A DNA stretch of 33,855 bases, taken from the NCBI GenBank assembly GCA_947447245.1, contig CANFJC010000005.1:1-33855 (forward strand), given 5' to 3'. Below the pieces are notes generated by a model. That model saw only the letters and a program-made list of their open reading frames with translations, did no database searches and was not told the origin of the DNA. How positions within the stretch are numbered: position 1 is the first letter of the stretch; each line of letters begins with the position of its first letter. The DNA is from Comamonadaceae bacterium (GTDB lineage: Bacteria > Pseudomonadota > Gammaproteobacteria > Burkholderiales > Burkholderiaceae_C). Of this stretch, positions 9,427-18,248 are shown in pieces. Position numbers and translations under genes: made by a program.

Positions 9427-11115
9427 TTAAACCACAGGCAACAAGGCTGGCTCTGGATTCAGAGCCTCGTTGTGCAGCATTTTTCCTTTGGCCAGAACCA
9501 CCAGTCGGTCGGCAGTGGCCAATAAATTCCTGTCATGCGCCACCATAAAAATAAGGGCGCCAGTAGATTTCATTAAATTCAAGGTGGTCACCAAGGCTGT
9601 TGTGCCCTGCTCGTCCATGTTGGCATTGGGTTCGTCCAGTACCAACAATTGGGGGTTGCCATAAATGGCCCGAGCCAATGCTAAACGTTGGCGTTGCCCA
9701 CCCGACAAAAACCCGCCAGCTTCACCAATGGCGGTGTCATAACCTCTAGGCATGCGCAAAATCATTTGATGGATACCCACCTTTTGCGCGGCTTCAATCA
9801 CTGCTTCAGAATTCACTTCACCAAACCTGGCAATGTTGTCGGCAATGCTGCCGTCCATCAACTCTATGTCTTGCGGCATGTAGCCCACTTGCCCACCTAA
9901 TGCCTCGCGCTTCATGTGGGTCATGTCTTGTCCGTTCAAACGCACCTGCCCCGTCACGCCTTGTGAAATTCCCAAAATGCAGCGCAACAAAGTTGACTTA
10001 CCGGCACCCGAGTGGCCCGCAATGGCAATCACCTGGCCTTCATTGAACACTGCGTTTAGGCCTTGCAAAATAGGTTCAGCTCTACCTGGCACAGTGGTTC
10101 CCAAGTTGTGCCATTGCATAGGCCCCTTCAAATCACTAGGCTGGCTTGGATTGGCTTGCAAAGGGTTTTCAGCCAACATTTTCTCAACGCGCAAGTAGGC
10201 AGTTTTAGCCTGCATGAACATTTTCCAGCTCGACACCAGCATGTCAATGGGTCTCAGTGCGTTAGACATGAGCATGTTGGAAGCCACCATAGCGCCTGAA
10301 GACAACTCGCCCTGAATAACCAAGTACGCACCAACCGACAACACCACCGATTGCTGGCACTGGCGAACCAGTTTGCTCAGCATTTGCACTTTGTGCATGT
10401 TTTCTTGTGAGTGTGTGTGTATTTTCAAGTGGCCTAAATACAAGCGCAGCCAACGCGTACGCAAATTGGACAGCATGCCCAAAGACTCCACAATTTCTGA
10501 ATTTTTAAGCTTGGCACCTACGTAGGTGTTGGCCACTTGTGCGGCCTCCATGGCTTGTTCAAAAGGTGCTTCGGTCCATTTGTTACTTAAATAAGCCAAG
10601 ATGCCAAACAAGACCATAAAGACCAAGCCTGTCCAACCCAACACAGGGTGCATCATGAACAAAACAGCCAAATACACAGGGGTCCATGGAATATCAAATA
10701 TCGTGAAAAAGCTTTGACCAGAAATAAGCTGACGCATGCTGGTCAAATCGTTGAACACCATTTGTGCTTTTTCTTCTGTGCCTTTTCTGCGTGAATCAAA
10801 GCAAGCCTTTAAGACTCGGGTATTCAGTTGCTGATCAAATCTCAGCGTTGTTCTAACCAAGACACGCGTCCGAATCCAGTCGGCAAAAGACGATAGCATC
10901 AAGCCAGCCAACACCAGCAGCGTCAAAACAATCAAAGTCACTTCTGACCTGCTCAGCATGACGCGGTCAAACACTTGCAGCATGTACAAGGTAGGTGTGA
11001 TCAAGAGCAAGTTGTAAACACAGCTGAAAATACCCACCCACATGAATTCTTTGCGGGCCTGCCATACCAACTGGCCCAACTCACTGCGCTGCAAAAATTG
11101 CACAAGTTTGATCAT
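9427..11115 (-). CDS. Type I secretion ABC permease/ATPase (PrtD/HasD-like), copy 1
   Basis: TM domain then Walker A GHSGAGKST, signature LSGGQRQRLALARA, Walker B LLVLDEPNANMD, H-loop VAHD. Confidence 0.93.
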   Translation of the reverse strand: MIKLVQFLQRSELGQLVWQARKEFMWVGIFSCVYNLLLITPTLYMLQVFDRVMLSRSEVTLIVLTLLVLAGLMLSSFADWIRTRVLVRTTLRFDQQLNTRVLKACFDSRRKGTEEKAQMVFNDLTSMRQLISGQSFFTIFDIPWTPVYLAVLFMMHPVLGWTGLVFMVLFGILAYLSNKWTEAPFEQAMEAAQVANTYVGAKLKNSEIVESLGMLSNLRTRWLRLYLGHLKIHTHSQENMHKVQMLSKLVRQCQQSVVLSVGAYLVIQGELSSGAMVASNMLMSNALRPIDMLVSSWKMFMQAKTAYLRVEKMLAENPLQANPSQPSDLKGPMQWHNLGTTVPGRAEPILQGLNAVFNEGQVIAIAGHSGAGKSTLLRCILGISQGVTGQVRLNGQDMTHMKREALGGQVGYMPQDIELMDGSIADNIARFGEVNSEAVIEAAQKVGIHQMILRMPRGYDTAIGEAGGFLSGGQRQRLALARAIYGNPQLLVLDEPNANMDEQGTTALVTTLNLMKSTGALIFMVAHDRNLLATADRLVVLAKGKMLHNEALNPEPALLPVV

Positions 11116-12863
11116 GATGGCACGACCTCTTTGAGCTTGGCCAACACTTCGTCACGCGACCCCCACAACTGCATGCGGCCATCATTTAAAAACAAAATTT
11201 TGTCAACCACTGCCAACGGACTTGTTTTGTGCGTCACGATCACGACAGTGCTGCCCGCAGCTTTGAGTGCCTTCAACAGTTCGATGAACAATGCGTCGCC
11301 TTGCTCATCTAAACTTGAATTGGGTTCGTCCAATACAATCAGTTTAGGCATGCCATATACAGCTCTGGCAAGCGCAAGCCGCTGCCTTTGCCCGCCAGAC
11401 AAAAATGCGCCAGCAGTGCCAACGCGTGTCTCGTATTTTTCTGGCAATGTTTGAACAAATTCGTCCAAGCCCAGCAAGCGCGAGGCATTCAACACTTTGT
11501 CCATGTCCACAAGACCAAATCGGGCAATGTTTTCGGCCAATGTTCCGTCAAACAATTCAACCGTTTGGGGCAGATAGCCTAAGTAGGGGCCAAGGTTTTC
11601 CTTTGACCACTGAAACACATCGGCACCGTCCAAACGAACTTTGCCGCTTTGTGCGCCCCATATGCCTACCAATGCACGGGTAAGGCTAGACTTACCTGAA
11701 GCAGAAGGGCCAATCAGAGCCAGTGTTTCACCAGCGCTTAAGACAAAGCTCAAACCTTTCAAAATAGTGGGCCCCTTGCCAGGCGCCGCCAAGAACAAGT
11801 TTTCTACGACCACCTGACCAACGGGTGGCGGCAATACCATGCCTTTAGGTTTGACTGGCACTGACTCAAGCAGTACGTCCAAGCGTGCATACGAATCTTT
11901 GGCACTCACAATCATTTTCCACTGCGCAATGATTTGAACCAACGGCGCCAGCATGCGACCACCCAAGACGGACGCCACAATCATGAGTGAGCCGCTGTCT
12001 TGTAACAACCCCACAATGGTGAGCCAGCAACCCAAGCCCATCATCAATGAGCCTTGAGCAGCCTGACCAAATTTAGACACTGCCGCACTCAAACCCGACG
12101 ACTCGGAGGAAGCGGCATTGAGTTGCAAGAATTTCTTTTGTTTCTCCATCCATTTGTCATGGATGGCGCCAAACATGCCCATGGCCTCGACACCTTCTGC
12201 GTTGTTCAACGCACTTGACACATAGGCTTGTGCTTCCATGCCCGCCCTACCGGACTGAACCACTTGCGGCTCGGTCACTCTATGGGCTCTGACGGCCAAT
12301 ACAAATTGGCAAACCGCACCAACCAAGGCAAACAATGCCATGCTGGGGTGAATTAGCAGCACCAGCAACAAAAAGATCAAGGACACAGGCGCATCCAGAA
12401 ATGCCGTGACCATGGGTGATCCTATAAAGTCACGCACGACACGCAAGTCACTGAGGGCTTGCGGAGAACCGCCAGGCAGCTGCAAGCGACGCGCTTCGTA
12501 CATGGCATCGAACACTTGGTTGCGCAAATCTGAATCGAATTTAAGGCTGATGGCCGTCATCATTTGGAGTCGAACCCATTCCAAAACTTCGACAAACAAA
12601 TAAACAACAAAGACAAGCAACAGCAACATCAACAATGTTCTGATGCTTTGGCTGTTGAGCACCATGTCATAGACTTGCATCATGAAAACAGTAGGCGCCA
12701 GCATGAGCAAATTAATGGCCAAGCTAAACCACAGCGCCTGTTTAACCAGGTCTGTATGTGCCCACAGGGCTGACTTCAGTGCGGAGGGAACTCCCATCAA
12801 CACCTTGCCGTTAAGCTTTGAAGCGGCTAAAACACTCACTCGCAATCCTTGATTTATTGACAC
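11112..12863 (-). CDS. Type I secretion ABC permease/ATPase (PrtD/HasD-like), copy 2
   Basis: TM domain then Walker A GPSASGKSS, signature LSGGQRQRLALARA, Walker B LIVLDEPNSSLD, H-loop VTHK; 4-bp overlap with copy 1. Confidence 0.93.
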   Translation of the reverse strand: MSINQGLRVSVLAASKLNGKVLMGVPSALKSALWAHTDLVKQALWFSLAINLLMLAPTVFMMQVYDMVLNSQSIRTLLMLLLLVFVVYLFVEVLEWVRLQMMTAISLKFDSDLRNQVFDAMYEARRLQLPGGSPQALSDLRVVRDFIGSPMVTAFLDAPVSLIFLLLVLLIHPSMALFALVGAVCQFVLAVRAHRVTEPQVVQSGRAGMEAQAYVSSALNNAEGVEAMGMFGAIHDKWMEKQKKFLQLNAASSESSGLSAAVSKFGQAAQGSLMMGLGCWLTIVGLLQDSGSLMIVASVLGGRMLAPLVQIIAQWKMIVSAKDSYARLDVLLESVPVKPKGMVLPPPVGQVVVENLFLAAPGKGPTILKGLSFVLSAGETLALIGPSASGKSSLTRALVGIWGAQSGKVRLDGADVFQWSKENLGPYLGYLPQTVELFDGTLAENIARFGLVDMDKVLNASRLLGLDEFVQTLPEKYETRVGTAGAFLSGGQRQRLALARAVYGMPKLIVLDEPNSSLDEQGDALFIELLKALKAAGSTVVIVTHKTSPLAVVDKILFLNDGRMQLWGSRDEVLAKLKEVVPS

Positions 12864-13054
12864 TTAGACAGTGCATCAAGGGGGGTTATGCAAAATTTGA
12901 GCCAAGCAATAAGTTGGTTCTTTGACAAAGAGGGCGTCAACCAAAGCTGGCTCAGAGATTGCTAATTCATGGCTTATTAAGGCGAAACGGACGTTTGCAT
13001 GTCAAATTTCCGTCGGCACTTCATATCTCAGTTGAAAAGTAAAGGCCACTAGGC

Positions 13055-14827
13055 ATGCTGAACGTCATTCACGAAGCTGAGGCACTTCAAAACAGCGGAC
13101 GCTGGAAAGAAGCAGCCCAGATCTACCAAACCGCTTTGGCTGCACCGCCCAGCGCCTATTCGCACGTCTATTGGTTTAACTTGGGTGTCCTCTACGGGCA
13201 AAACAATGCCCAGCAGGAGGCGGAAGATGCCTACCGGTCTGCCATCTACACCAAGCCAGACTTTATTCAAGCGTGGTTCAATTTAGGAGCCTCCGTTGAG
13301 CGTGCTGGCCGTAAAGAGCACGCCATTACCATTTGGCAGTCCATGCTAGACCACCCTTTGGTGACCAGAAACAAAGAAGTTGACATGTACATCATGGTGC
13401 TAAACGCCATGGGACGCATTCACGAAGAGATGCGGCTTTTTGAGGCTTCAGAGAAGTTTCTATTAGAGAGCCTTCAAACACAGCCCGATCAGCCCAAGGT
13501 CATACAACACTGGGTTCATTTGCGACAAAAGCAATGCAAGTGGCCCATTTACTCAGACATTGAAGGCACCGACAAAGGTGAATTGTTAAAGTGGACTTCC
13601 CCCCTGGCCATGCTGTCAGCCAGCGACGATCCTGGCATGCAGTTGGCCACAGCCATCCGGTTTGTTCACGAAAAAGTGAACATGCGCTTGCCCACATTGA
13701 CGAGCGGCAAGCCTTTGCCATTCAAGGGTGACCGCAAATTAAGGCTGGGCTTTTTGTCTTCAGACTTCTGCATGCATGCCGTGTCTTTGCTGACCGTCGA
13801 GTTATTCGAGCTCTTAGACAAGTCAAAAATTGAAGTTTTTGGCTTTTGCTGGAGCAAGGAAGATGGCTCCTACCTGCGCAAAAGGGTCGTATCAGCCATG
13901 AACCATCACATTCGCATTGCGGACATGTCAGATGAAGAGGCCGCCCGCTGCATTCAAGCGCAAGGCATTGACATCCTCATTGATCTTCAAGGCATTACCT
14001 CGGGCGCTAGGCCCAATATTCTTTCTTACCGCCCTGCCCCAATCCAAATGACCTATTTGGGATTTCCAGGCACAACGGGGCACCCCTGCATTGACTACGT
14101 CATTGCTGACAAGTTTTTAATTCCAGAAGAAATGAAGCCGTTCTATACAGAGCAACCTTTCTACATGCCAGATGTTTACCAGTGCAGCGACAGACAACGG
14201 CCAGTAGGGAAAACCCCTGCCAAGTCAGTCTACAACCTGCCGGAAGACAAGTTCATTTTTTGCACCTTCAACAACAACTACAAGTTCACGCCCGAGATTT
14301 TCAGGGCTTGGATGCAGATCTTGGTGGAGACACCCAATTCCGTTTTTTGGCTGCTAGAAGACAACGAATGGTCTAAGGCGTCATTGATTAAAGAGGCCAC
14401 TCAATTGGGTGTTGCCGCTGAGCGGCTAATTTTTGCCGGTCGTGTTGCCCCTGAAGATTACTTGGCCAGATACAAACTGGCTGACTTGTTTTTGGACGCG
14501 TACCCCTTTAACGGCGGCACCACGGCCAACGATGCTTTGTTTGTAAATTTGCCAGTTTTGACTTATACCGGCAAGACCTTTGCGTCTCGTATGGCCGGTA
14601 GTTTACTAACGGCATTGGATATGCCAGAGCTGATTACTTTCACTCTGGAAGACTACAAAAAACGGGCCATTGAATTGGGCTCTAACAAACAAGCCTTCGA
14701 GAAGGTCAAGAAGAAGCTTGTTCGCAATGCCAAATCTTCACCGCTTTTCAACATGCCACTGTTTGTGAAGAACTTTGAAAAAGAGTTGTTCAAAGTGGCA
14801 AGCGCCGTGAGCCATACCAATAAATAA
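13055..14827 (+). CDS. TPR-containing GT41 (OGT/SPINDLY-like) glycosyltransferase
   Basis: N-terminal TPR (YQTAL..., AYRSAIYTKPDFIQAWFNLGASVERAG); KLRLGFLSSDFCMHAV; DILIDLQGITSGARPNILSYRPAPIQMTYLGFPGTTG; FCTFNNNYKFTPEIF; DAYPFNGGTTANDALFVNLPVLT. Confidence 0.93.
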   Translation: MLNVIHEAEALQNSGRWKEAAQIYQTALAAPPSAYSHVYWFNLGVLYGQNNAQQEAEDAYRSAIYTKPDFIQAWFNLGASVERAGRKEHAITIWQSMLDHPLVTRNKEVDMYIMVLNAMGRIHEEMRLFEASEKFLLESLQTQPDQPKVIQHWVHLRQKQCKWPIYSDIEGTDKGELLKWTSPLAMLSASDDPGMQLATAIRFVHEKVNMRLPTLTSGKPLPFKGDRKLRLGFLSSDFCMHAVSLLTVELFELLDKSKIEVFGFCWSKEDGSYLRKRVVSAMNHHIRIADMSDEEAARCIQAQGIDILIDLQGITSGARPNILSYRPAPIQMTYLGFPGTTGHPCIDYVIADKFLIPEEMKPFYTEQPFYMPDVYQCSDRQRPVGKTPAKSVYNLPEDKFIFCTFNNNYKFTPEIFRAWMQILVETPNSVFWLLEDNEWSKASLIKEATQLGVAAERLIFAGRVAPEDYLARYKLADLFLDAYPFNGGTTANDALFVNLPVLTYTGKTFASRMAGSLLTALDMPELITFTLEDYKKRAIELGSNKQAFEKVKKKLVRNAKSSPLFNMPLFVKNFEKELFKVASAVSHTNK

Positions 14828-14844
14828 ATGCGGCAATGAAAAGC

Positions 14845-14860
14845 TGGCATCCCTTTTGCT
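14845..14860 (+). promoter_or_regulatory. Candidate sigma-54 (RpoN) -24/-12 promoter upstream of the TPR-like gene and flagellin
   Basis: TGGCATC-CCTT-TTGCT; GG and GC separated by exactly 10 nt; close to TGGCACG-N4-TTGCW. Confidence 0.7.
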
Positions 14861-14916
14861 TATTACCCCTCAATCGTCAATTCGATATTTGGTTCAACTA
14901 ATTTTTGGAGTCATCA

Positions 14917-15384
14917 ATGAACATCAATTTACAACTCGCAATGCAAGACTTTATCAGCGCGCAAAGCTTAGACGGAAAAGAGATTTCTCGTTTCACGCCT
15001 GAAGACTTCCGTCTGGGTGTGCAATGGTTGGTGGCCCAAAACGAGCACAACTTAGCTCAAGCACTTGCTGAAGCTGGTTTAAGCCTTTACCCAGGTAGCG
15101 AAGACATTCTGGCCATTTCTAGCTTGTTGGCCATGACGCGAGAAGACTGGCCACTTGCCATTGAATTGCTAGAAGACTTGATTGAAGTTCAAAAAGAACA
15201 AGTCCAGCCTATGACTTATCAAATGTTGGCACGCTCATTGGCTTGCAATTTAGATTTGGCACAGGCCCATGCGGTTCTTGACCATGCTTTGAGCATTTGG
15301 CCTGAAGATCAAGTATTGCAAGAAGAAAAAGACACCTTGATTTTGTCTTCATCTGTGATTGCTGCCGATTCCAAAACCCACTAA
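14917..15384 (+). CDS. Small TPR-like helical-repeat protein, LcrH/SycD-chaperone-like; function unknown
   Basis: ATG at 14917 preceded by TTGGAG (14905-14910), better than the TTG start of the ORF track; helical repeats AQALAEAGLSLYPGSEDILAISSLLAM / AQAHAVLDHALSIWPED. Confidence 0.75.
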   Translation: MNINLQLAMQDFISAQSLDGKEISRFTPEDFRLGVQWLVAQNEHNLAQALAEAGLSLYPGSEDILAISSLLAMTREDWPLAIELLEDLIEVQKEQVQPMTYQMLARSLACNLDLAQAHAVLDHALSIWPEDQVLQEEKDTLILSSSVIAADSKTH

Positions 15385-15451
15385 TTCGATTAATTATTCC
15401 AATCATCGGCAAATTATTGCCACTGGCAATATGCCGCCTTAGGAGAATGAA

Positions 15452-16408
15452 ATGACTGTTATCAACACCAACGTTAAAGCGCTCTTTACGCAAGCTGCAA
15501 TGAAGCTCAATGAGCGTGGCACCATGAAAGCAATGAGTGAGCTGTCTACGGGCAAGCGAATTAACTCGGCCAAAGATGACGCAGCTGGCTTGGCCATTGC
15601 GGCTCGTATGACGCAGCAAATTCAAGGCTTGAATCAGGGCATTCGAAATGCGGGCGACGCCATTGCCATGATTCAAACCACAGAGGGCGCCACGGAAAAT
15701 GTGACCACCATGCTGCTTCGTTGTAGTGAGCTTGCAATGCAAGCGGCCAATGACACCTACTCTGATGTTCAGCGTGGATTCCTCAACAATGAATTCGACC
15801 AACTCAAGCAAGAAATTAACCGGATGGCTGAAACACATGAATGGAACGGATTCAAAATTCTAGCCGGTGCTGCAGATGGCACGATCCATGTGCCTGGCTC
15901 TTCTGGTTCAGCGAATAATAAGGTCGGCAGCTTGCCAGACAAGCTTGATTTACAGTTCCAAGTTGGAGACAGTGCTTCACAACGTATCTCCATTAGCCTG
16001 CCAAACTTTACGGAGAATGGTACGATTACAAGAGCGGTTTTTTACACTGACTACGATCCAACAGCAACTGTTTCACCTGGCACTCAACTTACAGGTGGGT
16101 TGGTACCAACTAATATTTCTACTGTTGATGGCGCTCAAGCCGTTATTCAGCAAGTTAAATTGGCAATGGACAAGGTCAGTGAAAGCCGCTCCATGATGGG
16201 TGCTGCCATGAACCGACTAGAGCACGTGGTTGACAACTTAACCAATGTTTCTATGAACTCTTCAGCTTCACGCAGTCAGATTGAAGATGCAGACTACGCC
16301 AAAGCTTCTACCGACTTGGCAAAAAGCCAAATCATGCAACAAGCCGCAACGGCCGTGCTGGCCCAAGCCAACACAAGCCAGCAAACTGTTCTGAAGTTAT
16401 TGGGCTAA
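15452..16408 (+). CDS. fliC: Flagellin
   Basis: MTVINTNVKALFTQAAM...LSTGKRINSAKDDAAGLAIAARMTQQI; C-terminus RSQIEDADYAKASTDLAKSQIMQQAATAVLAQANTSQQTVLKLLG. Confidence 0.97.
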   Translation: MTVINTNVKALFTQAAMKLNERGTMKAMSELSTGKRINSAKDDAAGLAIAARMTQQIQGLNQGIRNAGDAIAMIQTTEGATENVTTMLLRCSELAMQAANDTYSDVQRGFLNNEFDQLKQEINRMAETHEWNGFKILAGAADGTIHVPGSSGSANNKVGSLPDKLDLQFQVGDSASQRISISLPNFTENGTITRAVFYTDYDPTATVSPGTQLTGGLVPTNISTVDGAQAVIQQVKLAMDKVSESRSMMGAAMNRLEHVVDNLTNVSMNSSASRSQIEDADYAKASTDLAKSQIMQQAATAVLAQANTSQQTVLKLLG

Positions 16409-16528
16409 AGATTTCTTCACGGTTTAGGTCAATACAAGCTCAACTGGCTAACACCAGGTGGCTGTGAATATTGACGCGCCTGAGTAAATCAGCAGCACAC
16501 CCCATTTCTCAATGCATGTTCCTTCTTT

Positions 16529-16562
16529 TGATGTCGACAAATTGACGTTAAACATCATTTTT
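16529..16562 (+). terminator. Candidate terminator-like stem-loop downstream of flagellin
   Basis: TGATGT ... ACATCA arms followed by a TTTTT tract; stem only 6 bp. Confidence 0.35.
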
Positions 16563-16587
16563 ATACGAATTAAGTACTAGTTTTTTC

Positions 16588-16603
16588 TGGCACGACCATT
16601 GCT
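16588..16603 (+). promoter_or_regulatory. Sigma-54 (RpoN) -24/-12 promoter upstream of the sigma-54 activator gene
   Basis: TGGCACG-ACCA-TTGCT exactly matches the TGGCACG-N4-TTGCW consensus. Confidence 0.85.
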
Positions 16604-16644
16604 AACTCTATTGCATATCAATGCAAATGAGGCGATTGAAAGCA

Positions 16645-18237
16645 ATGAGCTCGAACCAAACAGCACAACAAGTCTTATGGATGGACCCCGTTCACTCCCT
16701 AAGCGCGCACGATCAAGCAAAGCTTCTTGAAGCCGGTCTGGTTGTCCGTAGCGTTCGATCGCTATTGGACTTAAAAACCGCAATGACCGAACAACCTTCC
16801 ACACCCTTGGTTTTGTTGCACAACAAAACGCATGGGCTGCTAGAGGGCATTTTCAGTTTCTTCCCAAATGCATTCAAATCCCGCCCCTTAATTTGCCGCG
16901 TCGATCGCGCACAAATTGAACTCGTGGTGGATGCCGTGCGAAAAGGCGCTTGCCATGTCATTGCCTCAGACGACTGGTCACTCGACGCCTGGAAGGTCGC
17001 GGCCCGCTCAGTTTCAGCCACTGAAGGCGCAAACTCTCAAATCAATCTTGCCGAAATAGCAGCACCCTTGCGGTCCAAAACAGTGTCTATGGCCTCAATA
17101 GCCCTTAGCAACTTATCAGGACCCACCAGCACATTGGTTGAACCACGCAGTGTTGTTTATGTCGATCCATTGAGTCAGCATTTGTTAGCGCTTGCCCAAC
17201 GAGTGGCCCAAGCCAATGTAACGGCCCTCATTGAAGGCCCCACTGGCGCTGGTAAAGAAATCTTGGCGCGTGTCCTCCACGAATCTTCAAAGAGAGCAAG
17301 AGGCCCTTTTGTTGGATTGAACTGCGCAGCCTTGCCAGAGCACCTCATTGACGACATGTTGTTTGGTCATGAAAAAGGCGCATTCACTGGCGCCCACAAA
17401 GACGCCAAGGGCTTGTTTGAGCAAGCCAACGGCGGCACCTTGTTTCTAGATGAAATTGGCGAAATGCCTTTGCATCTGCAATCAAAATTGCTGCGTGTAT
17501 TGCAAGAACGCTTGCTTACAAGGCTGGGTTCTGAGCGCGAAGTGGCTGTTGATGTGCGCATCATTGCCGCCACAAACAAAGACTTGCGCCAAGCAATTAC
17601 AGCCAGAGAGTTTAGAGAAGATCTTTACTTTCGAATCAGCACTTTCAAATTGCGAGTGCCGCCACTGCGCGAAAGACCCGGCGACATTTTGCCTTTGGTC
17701 AGTCAGTTGCTGGTGCGCCATGCCAAAGACACGCAATTCACTTTAAGTTTGGCTGCACAAAAACAACTCTTAACTTACCCATGGCCAGGCAATGTCCGTG
17801 AATTGGAAAACGTTGTGCAACGTGCCCTTGTACTGTGTCCAGATGGTCAAATTGACACCATGCATTTGATGTTTGACGATGGCACAGAGAATTCTGTTTT
17901 GAGCAACATGCCAGCTCACACTTCCATTCAATCAAACCAATTTGTGCAAGAGTTTCAAGGTACAGAAACATTCACAAATACAGGTACGGCTTTTGTTAAG
18001 CCTGAAAGCCATGTGGGCTTGACAGAATCCAACACAAACTATTTGCCTTCAAACAATCCTGCAGCAAATCTCCAGGAAGCTGTGAAAAGCAGCGAGCACC
18101 AAATGATTTTGGCTGCCATTCAAACCACCGACAGCCGCATGGAAGCTGCTGCCAAGCTGGGCATCAGCCCACGCACCTTGCGCTACAAGCTGGCCAAACT
18201 GAAGGCTGAAAACAGCAACATGGCATTGGCCGCTTAA
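16645..18237 (+). CDS. Sigma-54 interacting flagellar transcriptional activator (FleQ/FlbD type) with degenerate receiver-like N-terminus
   Basis: EGPTGAGKEILARVLH, GHEKGAFTGA, GGTLFLDEIGEMP, REDLYFRISTFKLRVPPLRERPGDI, Fis-type C-terminus. ORF track starts at 16621, but GAGG at 16629-16632 and ATG at 16645 fit a sigma-54 start site near 16614 better. Confidence 0.9.
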   Translation: MSSNQTAQQVLWMDPVHSLSAHDQAKLLEAGLVVRSVRSLLDLKTAMTEQPSTPLVLLHNKTHGLLEGIFSFFPNAFKSRPLICRVDRAQIELVVDAVRKGACHVIASDDWSLDAWKVAARSVSATEGANSQINLAEIAAPLRSKTVSMASIALSNLSGPTSTLVEPRSVVYVDPLSQHLLALAQRVAQANVTALIEGPTGAGKEILARVLHESSKRARGPFVGLNCAALPEHLIDDMLFGHEKGAFTGAHKDAKGLFEQANGGTLFLDEIGEMPLHLQSKLLRVLQERLLTRLGSEREVAVDVRIIAATNKDLRQAITAREFREDLYFRISTFKLRVPPLRERPGDILPLVSQLLVRHAKDTQFTLSLAAQKQLLTYPWPGNVRELENVVQRALVLCPDGQIDTMHLMFDDGTENSVLSNMPAHTSIQSNQFVQEFQGTETFTNTGTAFVKPESHVGLTESNTNYLPSNNPAANLQEAVKSSEHQMILAAIQTTDSRMEAAAKLGISPRTLRYKLAKLKAENSNMALAA

Positions 18238-18248
18238 GGGGAACTCAC

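Noticed and set aside
8328-11683. Many plus-strand ORFs of 60-160 aa across the T1SS operon
   Set aside because: All antisense to hlyD-like and ABC genes, with no family motifs.
15209-15838. 209-aa minus-strand ORF overlapping the TPR-like gene and flagellin
   Set aside because: Antisense to two well-supported genes; translation has low-complexity shadow character.
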